Part shown: positions 55,857 through 62,576 of the stretch, in pieces
Numbering within the stretch: the first letter of the stretch is position 1
How the letters are laid out: each line of letters begins with the position of its first letter
Assembly (NCBI RefSeq): GCF_018881635.1
Contig: NZ_JACVPY010000002.1
Location: 519,545 to 583,544, forward strand
Origin: Polynucleobacter sp. UB-Piko-W3
Lineage (GTDB): Bacteria > Pseudomonadota > Gammaproteobacteria > Burkholderiales > Burkholderiaceae
Direction: 5' to 3'
Length of the DNA stretch: 64,000 nt
Position numbers and translations under genes: made by a program
Notes under the pieces: model-generated
The model's database searches: none
What the model was told of the DNA's origin: nothing
The model's input: only the letters and a program-made list of their open reading frames with translations

Positions 55857-56828
55857 ATGAAAACGACTTTCCTAGATTTTGAGCAGCAAATCGCCGAATT
55901 AGAAACAAAGATCGAAGAGCTGCGTTTTGTGCAAGATGAATCATCGGTTGATATTTCCGATGAGATCAAAACGCTGGCAGAAAAAAGTCAACAACTCACA
56001 AAAGATGTCTACGCTAACCTCACACCCTGGCAAGTTTCACAAGTAGCGCGTCATCCACAGCGCCCTTACACTTTGGATTACATCGGTGCATTGTTTACAG
56101 ACTTTCATGAACTGCATGGTGATCGCACATTTGCTGACGATCAATCTATCATCGGAGGCTTAGCACGTTTCGATAACCAACCTTGTATCGTCATCGGACA
56201 TCAAAAGGGTCGCGATACCAAAGAGCGTGCGCTTCGCAATTTCGGTATGAGTCGTCCTGAAGGTTATCGTAAAGCGATGCGCCTCATGCGCCTTGCAGAA
56301 AAATTTGGTATTCCGGTGTTTACTTTCGTTGATACGCCTGGCGCATTCCCCGGTATTGATGCGGAAGAGCGCAATCAATCTGAAGCGATTGGTCGTAACC
56401 TCTATGTTCAGGCGGAATTGGAAGTGCCCATCATTGCTACGATTATTGGTGAAGGTGGATCAGGCGGAGCTTTAGCAATTGCGATGGGTGATGTAGTGTT
56501 GATGTTGCAAAACTCCACCTATTCTGTAATCTCTCCAGAAGGATGTGCCTCGATTTTGTGGAAGACTGCCGATAAGGCGCCTGAGGCCGCTGAGCAACTC
56601 GGTTTAACTGCTCAAAGACTCAAAACTTTGGGCTTGATTGACAAGATTGTGTCTGAGCCGGTTGGTGGTGCTCATCGAGACTACGACACCATGATGGCAA
56701 ATATGCGTAAGGCCCTGAGCGAGTCCTTGAAGACTTTTGATGGCATGAAAATAGATGCACTTCTGGAGCGTCGTCATGAGCGTCTGATGAGTTATGGCAA
56801 GTTCAAGGAAATCACAGCAAAGTCCTAA
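55857..56828 (+). CDS. accA: acetyl-CoA carboxylase carboxyltransferase alpha subunit
   Basis: 323 residues. [19 protein letters not shown] starts the family, then [58 protein letters not shown] and [15 protein letters not shown] around the oxyanion site. With AccD it transfers CO2 from biotin to acetyl-CoA. The downstream tilS start lies inside its 3' end. Confidence 0.97.
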   Translation: MKTTFLDFEQQIAELETKIEELRFVQDESSVDISDEIKTLAEKSQQLTKDVYANLTPWQVSQVARHPQRPYTLDYIGALFTDFHELHGDRTFADDQSIIGGLARFDNQPCIVIGHQKGRDTKERALRNFGMSRPEGYRKAMRLMRLAEKFGIPVFTFVDTPGAFPGIDAEERNQSEAIGRNLYVQAELEVPIIATIIGEGGSGGALAIAMGDVVLMLQNSTYSVISPEGCASILWKTADKAPEAAEQLGLTAQRLKTLGLIDKIVSEPVGGAHRDYDTMMANMRKALSESLKTFDGMKIDALLERRHERLMSYGKFKEITAKS

Positions 56829-58089
56829 GTCAGGAAAGCGAATTGCGGTTGCCTTGAGTGGTGGCCTCGATTCGGTTGTGCTACTGGACACCGTTTGTAA
56901 AGCGCAAACTAAAAATCAGCCTTCCCAAATCTTTGCCTTTCATATTCATCACGGTCTACAAAAGCAGGCTGATGATTGGCTGATCTTTTGCGAGAAGCTT
57001 GCGAAAAGATATCAAATCCATTTTGATTTCAGGCTTCTCCATTTAATTGGGGAAGAGCGGGGAAATATTGAATCCCGAGCAAGGGCAGGGCGTTATGAGG
57101 CCCTTGCTGATCTCTGTATTGAGTATGGCATTGAGGACTTACTCTTGGCGCATCATCAAAATGATCAAGCAGAAACGGTACTTCTTCAACTCCTCCGCGG
57201 TGCTGGTGTAGCTGGCGCGTCAGGCATGCCTCATAGCCGAGTCTTTGATACCAAAGAAGGCGAGATCACACTCTGGCGACCTCTACTTAATCAAAATAGA
57301 AAAGAGCTTGAGGCTTATGCCAAAGAGCACAAATTGAAGTGGATCGAGGATCCGAGTAATCAAGACGTTCAATACCGTCGCAATGCAATCCGAAAAACAA
57401 TCATCCCGGCCTTAGAAAAGATTCAGCCCGAAGCTATCGCTAATCTAGCGCGTAGCGCAGGATTACTGGGTGAAGCGCAAGCCTTGCTTGATCGATTGGC
57501 TAGCCAAGACGGCAAAACCATCATCCTTAAAGACGGGCTTCAGCTAAAGCCACTGCTTGAACTTGCAAAAAAAGATTTACCTGCAGCCAATAATGTTCTG
57601 AGATATTGGTTAAGGACAAATGGGCTGGCGATGCCATCGCAAGAACGACTTGCCGCTTGGTGGAGTGACCTCAATACAGTCAAGGCCGGCGCTCAATTGG
57701 AATGGGCCCATGATGAAAAGCGTATTCGGTTTTGGCGTGGATTTTTGCAAATTGAAAATATGAATGCTGGTATGTGGGTTTTTAAAGCAATCCCCAGCTC
57801 AAGTAAAACTCCTGGGATTCCAAGTCAATTGGTCAAAGAGGCTCAGAAAGCTGGCCTCATCACTCAAAAAGACAGGTCCGGCTCAGAAAAAATTCAGATC
57901 AAAGCAAATACGCCGCGCAAGAGCCTTAAAAATCTCTTTCAGGAGGGTGATGTTCCACCGTGGCATCGCAATGCCCCCCTCTTGTATATCAACGGGGATT
58001 TGATTGCTGTGGCAGGGGTCGGCTTGAGCTACCCCCATCTAGTTCATTCGGGGCCCAGGGTACGACCCGAGTGGCAACAGCAGGCTTAA
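56794..58089 (+). CDS. tilS: tRNA(Ile)-lysidine synthase
   Basis: 431 residues starting at ATG 56794 inside accA (35-base overlap). The PP-loop ATP site SGGLDS is at 22-27 ([16 protein letters not shown]). [21 protein letters not shown] is the second signature. A TilS substrate-binding domain and a C-terminal domain (ISFRR-like basic [16 protein letters not shown]) follow. It converts cytidine 34 to lysidine in tRNA-Ile(CAU) and is essential. Confidence 0.94.
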   Translation: MASSRKSQQSPKSGKRIAVALSGGLDSVVLLDTVCKAQTKNQPSQIFAFHIHHGLQKQADDWLIFCEKLAKRYQIHFDFRLLHLIGEERGNIESRARAGRYEALADLCIEYGIEDLLLAHHQNDQAETVLLQLLRGAGVAGASGMPHSRVFDTKEGEITLWRPLLNQNRKELEAYAKEHKLKWIEDPSNQDVQYRRNAIRKTIIPALEKIQPEAIANLARSAGLLGEAQALLDRLASQDGKTIILKDGLQLKPLLELAKKDLPAANNVLRYWLRTNGLAMPSQERLAAWWSDLNTVKAGAQLEWAHDEKRIRFWRGFLQIENMNAGMWVFKAIPSSSKTPGIPSQLVKEAQKAGLITQKDRSGSEKIQIKANTPRKSLKNLFQEGDVPPWHRNAPLLYINGDLIAVAGVGLSYPHLVHSGPRVRPEWQQQA

Positions 58090-58128
58090 CAGGTTTAAAA
58101 CCCTGTAAAATAAGCCTTTTTTGATCCT

Positions 58129-58146
58129 CAGGAAATTCGTTTCCTG
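58129..58146 (+). promoter_or_regulatory. TTCG-loop hairpin in the lysC leader
   Basis: CAGGAAA (58129-58135) pairs with TTTCCTG (58140-58146) around a TTCG tetraloop, 27 bases before the lysC start. No T-run follows. It may block or space ribosome entry. It is not a lysine riboswitch, which is far larger. Confidence 0.4.
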
Positions 58147-58173
58147 CTACAGATAGTGAAATAGACAGTTTTT

Positions 58174-59424
58174 ATGGCTCTAATCGTTCATAAATATGGT
58201 GGCACCTCAATGGGCTCAACGGAGCGTATTGGGAATGTTGCTAAACGCGTTGCCAAATGGATGCGTGCTGGCCATCAAGTGGTCGTAGTGCCTTCTGCAA
58301 TGTCAGGCGAAACCAATCGCCTGCTGGGCTTAGCAAAAGAAATTAATTCTGATGCAAATCCTCGTGAGTTGGATCAGATTGCCTCAACAGGTGAGCAGGT
58401 CAGCTCTGGCTTGCTTGCGTTGGCATTGATGCGTGAGGGTGTTGATGCAGTGAGTTACGCTGGCTGGCAGGTGACTGTTCATACCGATTCTGCTTTTACT
58501 AAAGCGCGCATTAAGAGTATTGACGACAAAAAAATTCTGAGTGATTTGAATGCTGGCAAAGCAGTAGTAGTTACTGGTTTCCAAGGCGTTGATCCAGATG
58601 GCAACATCACAACATTAGGTCGTGGTGGTTCAGATACATCTGCAGTGGCGATGGCTGCTGCGCTCAAAGCAGATGAGTGCTTAATCTACACCGATGTCGA
58701 TGGGGTTTATACAACCGACCCTCGTGTTTGTGAAGATGCGCGGCGCCTAGATAAGATTACCTTTGAAGAGATGCTAGAAATGGCTAGCTTAGGTTCTAAG
58801 GTATTGCAGATTCGTTCAGTTGAATTTGCTGGTAAGTACAAAGTTAAAACCCGGGTTCTGTCTTCCTTGACAGACCCTTTGATGCCTTTAGACATAGAGA
58901 TGAAGTCAGGCACCTTGATTACATTTGAAGAGGACAGCACTATGGAAGCCGCAGTTATTTCCGGCATCGCCTTTGCGCGTGATGAAGCGAAGATTACCGT
59001 CTTGGGAGTTCCAGATCGCCCAGGTATTGCATATCAAATTTTGGGACCAATCGCTGACGCCAATATTGACGTTGATATGATTATTCAGAACCAATCAGTG
59101 GATGGTAAAACAGACTTTACCTTTACAGTTCCTCGTGCTGATTATCAGAAGGCATTAGATCTACTGAAGAACAGCGTGCAAGCACACATCGAAGCGAAAG
59201 AGATCTCTGGTGACCCTAAGGTCTCTAAAGTTTCAGTAGTTGGCGTAGGTATGCGTTCGCATGTAGGAGTTGCTAGCAAAATGTTTCGCACATTATCTGA
59301 AGAGGGCATCAATATTCTGATGATCTCCACTAGTGAAATCAAAATTTCAGTTGTGATTGATGAGAAATATATGGAATTAGCAGTACGTGCTCTTCATAAG
59401 GCATTTGAGCTAGACCAGAAGTAA
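58174..59424 (+). CDS. lysC: aspartate kinase
   Basis: 416 residues. The kinase N-terminus IVHKYGGTSMGSTERI, VVVPSAMSGETNRLLGL and FQGVDPDGNITTLGRGGSDTS mark the amino-acid-kinase domain. ECLIYTDVDGVYTTDPR is the aspartokinase signature. Two C-terminal ACT domains (DEAKITVLGVPDRPGIAYQI and VGVGMRSHVGVASKMF) give feedback control by lysine and threonine. It is the first step to lysine, threonine and methionine and feeds dapA. The monofunctional Pseudomonas-type alpha-beta form is a good fit. Confidence 0.95.
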   Translation: MALIVHKYGGTSMGSTERIGNVAKRVAKWMRAGHQVVVVPSAMSGETNRLLGLAKEINSDANPRELDQIASTGEQVSSGLLALALMREGVDAVSYAGWQVTVHTDSAFTKARIKSIDDKKILSDLNAGKAVVVTGFQGVDPDGNITTLGRGGSDTSAVAMAAALKADECLIYTDVDGVYTTDPRVCEDARRLDKITFEEMLEMASLGSKVLQIRSVEFAGKYKVKTRVLSSLTDPLMPLDIEMKSGTLITFEEDSTMEAAVISGIAFARDEAKITVLGVPDRPGIAYQILGPIADANIDVDMIIQNQSVDGKTDFTFTVPRADYQKALDLLKNSVQAHIEAKEISGDPKVSKVSVVGVGMRSHVGVASKMFRTLSEEGINILMISTSEIKISVVIDEKYMELAVRALHKAFELDQK

Positions 59425-59501
59425 GGCGGTAAAAGGGCGGTAAAACCCCACAGAAGCGGTTATCCGTTAAACTGTTGGTCGTTGTAAAGAGTTAGAAATA
59501 C

Positions 59502-59596
59502 GGAGACGTGGCCGAGCTGGTCGAAGGCACTCCCCTGCTAAGGGAGCATCGGGGCTAAAACTCTGATCGGAGGTTCGAATCCTCTCGTCTCCGCCA
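59502..59596 (+). tRNA. tRNA-Ser (GCT)
   Basis: 95 bases, class II with a long variable arm. The acceptor GGAGACG pairs with CGTCTCC, and GCCA is encoded at the 3' end. The anticodon arm CTCCC-CTGCTAA-GGGAG gives anticodon GCT. The variable arm lies at about 59546-59570. Confidence 0.96.
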
Positions 59597-59609
59597 GTGC
59601 TTTCAAATA

Positions 59610-59644
59610 AACCCAGTAAATTCAATGACTTACTGGGTTTTTTG
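59610..59644 (+). terminator. intrinsic terminator after tRNA-Ser
   Basis: AACCCAGTAA (59610-59619) pairs with TTACTGGGTT (59630-59639), a 10-bp stem, followed by T-rich sequence. Confidence 0.88.
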
Positions 59645-59697
59645 TTGTCCTTAATCCTCCTAATATTGATATTTGTCGGTATTTTTACAACTAAATG

Positions 59698-59726
59698 TTG
59701 CACCACAGCAAATTTGTGTTTAAAAT
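59698..59726 (+). promoter_or_regulatory. sigma-70 promoter of the phasin gene with TTGC/GCAA repeat
   Basis: TTGCAC (59698-59703) and TAAAAT (59721-59726) are 17 bases apart, 42 bases before the phasin start. TTGC...GCAA (59698-59711) overlaps the -35 as an inverted repeat. PhaR-type repressors of phasins use TGC/GCA-rich sites, so this could be an operator. That part is inferred. Confidence 0.5.
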
Positions 59727-59767
59727 GACGCATCGCAACAAATAAACCAACCTTATTAGGAGAAGTC

Positions 59768-60343
59768 ATGTTTCAAACTCAATTAAACGATCAAATCGCT
59801 CAAACTCAAGCTAAAGCAGTTGAAAAAGCGAAACACTTGGCTCAAGTAGCTGTTGAAAGTGCTCAAGAATTAGCTGAAATCAACCAAGCTGCTGCTAAAG
59901 ATGCATTGGCTGCTGCACAAGATGCAAGCACACAATTGTTAGCAATCAAAGATCCACAGCAATTTACTAAGTTGGCTCAGCCAGAAGTTGCTCAAGAAGC
60001 TGCTAAGTACGCTACTGCGTATCAAGCTAAAGTAAACAAAGTCATTCGCAACAGCAACAAAGAAGTTGCTCAAGTATTCGATGCTTCTATTGATGATGCA
60101 CGCGATGACTTGGTTAAGTTCGTTAAAGAGTCTACTAAGACTGCACCTGCTGGATCTGAGGCTTTTGTATCAGCATTCCACACTGCATTTGATGCTTCAC
60201 TCCAACAGTTTGACCAAATTCGCGCTACAGCAACTGATGCCTTCTCAAACTTTGAGAAGAGTGTTGACGCTGCTTTTGCAAATATTCAAGGTCAATATGC
60301 TCCTAAGTCAGCAAAGAAATCTGCTGCTAAGTTAGCTGCCTAA
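59768..60343 (+). CDS. phasin family protein
   Basis: 191 residues, almost wholly helical and rich in Ala, Gln and Lys. It has phasin_2-like features: TQLNDQIAQTQAKAVEKAKH, then VAVESAQELAEINQAAAKDA, and a C-terminal SAKKSAAKLAA tail with lysine repeats. Phasins coat polyhydroxyalkanoate granules or membranes. An AGGAG ribosome-binding site and a good promoter suggest high expression. It is monocistronic, ended by a hairpin terminator. The paralogue type and symbol cannot be decided. Confidence 0.9.
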   Translation: MFQTQLNDQIAQTQAKAVEKAKHLAQVAVESAQELAEINQAAAKDALAAAQDASTQLLAIKDPQQFTKLAQPEVAQEAAKYATAYQAKVNKVIRNSNKEVAQVFDASIDDARDDLVKFVKESTKTAPAGSEAFVSAFHTAFDASLQQFDQIRATATDAFSNFEKSVDAAFANIQGQYAPKSAKKSAAKLAA

Positions 60344-60363
60344 TCAAGCTTTAATGCTTTCCG

Positions 60364-60388
60364 AAAGCCGCCTTAGGGCGGCTTTTTT
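60364..60388 (+). terminator. intrinsic terminator after the phasin gene
   Basis: AAAGCCGCC (60364-60372) pairs with GGCGGCTTT (60377-60385) around TTAG, followed by Ts to 60388. Confidence 0.92.
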
Positions 60389-60461
60389 CTTACCTCAATT
60401 TCCCTAATTTCTAGAAATTAACCCCTGTGTCCTACTACGGGTTTGTCCTATATAAATAAAC

Positions 60462-60491
60462 TTCACAACTTCACAACTTCTGTAGTATAGT
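60462..60491 (+). promoter_or_regulatory. putative promoter of the 60511-60988 gene pair
   Basis: TTCACA (60462-60467) and TATAGT (60486-60491) are 18 bases apart. Two direct CACAACTTC units overlap the -35. A 14-bp perfect palindrome, AATTTCTAGAAATT (60406-60419), lies further upstream. Judged by eye. Confidence 0.4.
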
Positions 60492-60510
60492 AGGTTTACT
60501 GGGAGAAGAA

Positions 60511-60690
60511 ATGAAGAGACAAGTACCAAAAACACATCAAGCCTTGCAGTGGGTAGACAAGGGATTAAGCGCTGCGCAAGCGGCGAGGAAGATGGAGATT
60601 TCAGAATCCAGTGTGTATGCCGCTCTCAGAAAATCAAAAGCAAAAGATTCGGGCTGTTGCCCAACCTGTGGTCACAAACTAAGGAACTAA
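60511..60690 (+). CDS. 59-residue helix-turn-helix protein with C-terminal CxxC
   Basis: 59 residues, MKRQVPKTHQALQWVDKGLS onward. Residues 17-40 read as a helix-turn-helix (GLSAAQAARKMEISESSVYA), as in Homeodomain-like or Hin-type recognition helices. The tail holds C49, C50 and C53 in GCCPTCGHKL, half of a zinc ribbon. A GGGAG Shine-Dalgarno is 8 bases upstream. The next gene starts two bases after the stop, so they form an operon. I do not recognise the family. It may be a tiny DNA-binding regulator or a remnant of a phage-like protein. Confidence 0.65.
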   Translation: MKRQVPKTHQALQWVDKGLSAAQAARKMEISESSVYAALRKSKAKDSGCCPTCGHKLRN

Positions 60691-60691
60691 G

Positions 60692-60988
60692 ATGAAAAAG
60701 ACTCTATTAGCAGCGGTATCCATTTCTGTTGCTGCATTTGCTTACGCCAATACGGTTTCAGATTCATCAGCGCTGGTAAGTCAACAGTGCAAAATTTCAG
60801 CAGAGGCTGTGTCAACACTAAAGGGCTTGCGATACGGCAATACCTCAATTAAAAAAGATGTCTCTAGCCTGATTAATGCTCACTTGAAGGCGCCAGAGAA
60901 TCGTGAGATAGCGCAGAAGGCTTTAATCCTGATGATTGATGACAAATCTACGGATGTTGGCACCTTAGAAGGCAAGTACTGCTCATAA
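60692..60988 (+). CDS. small secreted protein of unknown function
   Basis: 98 residues. A classic signal peptide MKKTLLAAVSISVAAFAYA is cleaved near residue 19. The mature part, about 79 residues, has cysteines in QQCKIS and at the end GKYCS, likely forming one disulfide. The middle, TLKGLRYGNTSIKKDVSSLI, is polar. It is translated with the preceding HTH gene. I know no matching family; a periplasmic location is inferred. Confidence 0.7.
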   Translation: MKKTLLAAVSISVAAFAYANTVSDSSALVSQQCKISAEAVSTLKGLRYGNTSIKKDVSSLINAHLKAPENREIAQKALILMIDDKSTDVGTLEGKYCS

Positions 60989-61015
60989 TATCCTCGGTCC
61001 AGTAGATTCTTCAGA

Positions 61016-61489
61016 GTGTCATTTGCTGCTGAGTGTCCTGATTGTGGGAACGCACGGACATTGTTTGATCAATGCCCGCATTGCGGCTCTGAACAATTAC
61101 CAACCCTAAATACGGATACGATCGAGATCAATATCAAACAGGGTGGCCCCTATGTTGAGGAGGCTTTGGATCAGCTAACAGAGCAGCTGCGTAAATGTTT
61201 GGAGCTGGGAATTAAAGCCATCATTCTGATCCATGGATATGGATCGAGTGGGGAGGGCGGTCGTATCAAATGGGCGATTCATGATGCCCTAGAAAATAAC
61301 CGATATTCGGATCGCGTAGAGGAGTACTTCTTTGGAGAGAATGTAGCCTACGGTAGTGAGTCTTATCATGCCCTATTAAAACGTCGACCAGGTCTTAAAA
61401 GATATTTAAAGCGCTTTAAAGAAGGTAATGCTGGAATGACAGTTCTCTTGCTAGGCACTCACAACACGAGAGGATTTGTTATTAGCTAA
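61016..61489 (+). CDS. zinc-ribbon plus Smr-domain protein
   Basis: 157 residues from GTG 61016. The N-terminus is a zinc ribbon with C7, C10, C20 and C23 (ECPDCGNARTLFDQCPHCGS). An Smr-like region follows: IEINIKQGGPYVEEALDQL, ILIHGYGSSGEGGRIKWAI and GNAGMTVLLLGTH match the HGxG and final strand of Smr/MutS2 endonuclease domains. Smr domains can cut DNA or RNA, and in some cases act in ribosome rescue. The substrate is unknown. The 3' end overlaps the convergent apt gene by 8 bases. Confidence 0.72.
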   Translation: MSFAAECPDCGNARTLFDQCPHCGSEQLPTLNTDTIEINIKQGGPYVEEALDQLTEQLRKCLELGIKAIILIHGYGSSGEGGRIKWAIHDALENNRYSDRVEEYFFGENVAYGSESYHALLKRRPGLKRYLKRFKEGNAGMTVLLLGTHNTRGFVIS

Positions 61490-62000
61490 CCAATACAGAT
61501 ATATTGGCGATGCCGTGTTGATCAAGCATTTGTTTGCCATTTAAGCTTGCTATCTCTAGCAAGGTAATTGCGCCGCATACCTCAAAGCCTGCGCTACGTA
61601 ATAATTTATCGGCTGCGATGAGCGTTCCACCAGTGGCCAGAACATCATCAATCAGCAAAACCTTAGCATTTTTAGGAATGCTTGATTGCGCAATTTCTAG
61701 ACAATCAGAGCCGTATTCAAGTCCATAGAATTCTTTGTGACTTGCCAAGGGAAGTTTATTTGGTTTGCGGGCAAGAGCTAAACCTTTATGGGCATGATGA
61801 GCCAGAGCTGATCCAAAGATAAATCCACGAGATTCAATGCCCAAAATATGGGTATAGTCAAAGTTCTGAGCCAGAGCCCCCATTTGAGCGATGGCCTCCT
61901 TGAAGGCGGCTGGGTTTGCAAGCAAAGGGGAGATGTCCCTAAAGAGAATTCCGGGTTTCGGAAAGTTCGGCACACCGGGTAGATAATCTAATAAATTCAT
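61482..62000 (-). CDS. apt: adenine phosphoribosyltransferase
   Basis: 172 residues. PGVPNFPKPGILFRDISPLL is the family start. YTHILGIESRGFIFGSALA and the PRPP loop VLLIDDVLATGGT (118-126) are diagnostic. It makes AMP from adenine and PRPP. It diverges from the nucleosidase-like gene with only 11 bases between the start codons, and its 3' end overlaps the convergent Smr gene. Confidence 0.95.
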   Translation of the reverse strand: MNLLDYLPGVPNFPKPGILFRDISPLLANPAAFKEAIAQMGALAQNFDYTHILGIESRGFIFGSALAHHAHKGLALARKPNKLPLASHKEFYGLEYGSDCLEIAQSSIPKNAKVLLIDDVLATGGTLIAADKLLRSAGFEVCGAITLLEIASLNGKQMLDQHGIANISVLVS

Positions 62001-62011
62001 TATTGGCAGAC

Positions 62012-62569
62012 ATGAAAACAGATCTCCTCATTATCACCGCATTGGAATCAGAGCTCAAGCGCGATGTACTCCCATCTGGAGTGGAGATGGTTTACTCTGG
62101 CATTGGTAAGATAAATGCTGTGCTAGCTAGCACTAAAGCAATTCATCAATTTAGCCCACGCAAAATCATGAACTTCGGCACAGCAGGAAAAGTAAATCCC
62201 CAGTTAGATGGTTTACTAGAGATTGGGAAGGTCATTCAACGGGACATGATGGCAGAACCTCTTGCGCCACGAGGAAAGACACCTTTTTGCGATAGGCCTC
62301 AGGAATATTTATCATCAGGAAAATATATCTGTGGCTCTGGCGATAGTTTTGTAACTGCTCCTGATCCCTGGCTGCTGAGCCAAGGAGTAGATGTAGTCGA
62401 TATGGAGTTATTCGCCATAGCCTATGTTGCTAGTCACCATCAGATTCCATGGCACTCCTATAAATACATTACAGATGATGCCAATGAGAGCTCAGGCAAT
62501 GACTGGCAGCAAAAAGTTCACCACGGGCAAGATTTATTTGTTGAAAAGTTAAAGCAACTCTTGAGCTAA
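62012..62569 (+). CDS. MTA/SAH nucleosidase-like (PNP_UDP_1 family) protein
   Basis: 185 residues from ATG 62012; an in-frame TTG lies at 62003. Family signs are LIITALESELKRD, YSGIGKINAVLASTKAI, MNFGTAGKVN, VDMELFAIAYVA and YITDDANESSG, the last holding the catalytic aspartate of nucleoside hydrolases/phosphorylases. It is shorter than MtnN, about 230 residues, so its substrate is open. Adenine released by such an enzyme would be the substrate of the divergent apt product. fadD-like coding starts 7 bases after its stop. Confidence 0.78.
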   Translation: MKTDLLIITALESELKRDVLPSGVEMVYSGIGKINAVLASTKAIHQFSPRKIMNFGTAGKVNPQLDGLLEIGKVIQRDMMAEPLAPRGKTPFCDRPQEYLSSGKYICGSGDSFVTAPDPWLLSQGVDVVDMELFAIAYVASHHQIPWHSYKYITDDANESSGNDWQQKVHHGQDLFVEKLKQLLS

Positions 62570-62576
62570 AAAAGAT

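Noticed and set aside
58090-58173. Lysine riboswitch ahead of lysC
   Set aside because: The leader is only 84 bases and lacks the multi-helix core; only one TTCG hairpin and a short ACAGG/CCTGT pair are found.
59467-59769. 100-codon open frame on - across tRNA-Ser
   Set aside because: It covers a perfect tRNA gene and its terminator on the opposite strand and has no recognisable protein features.
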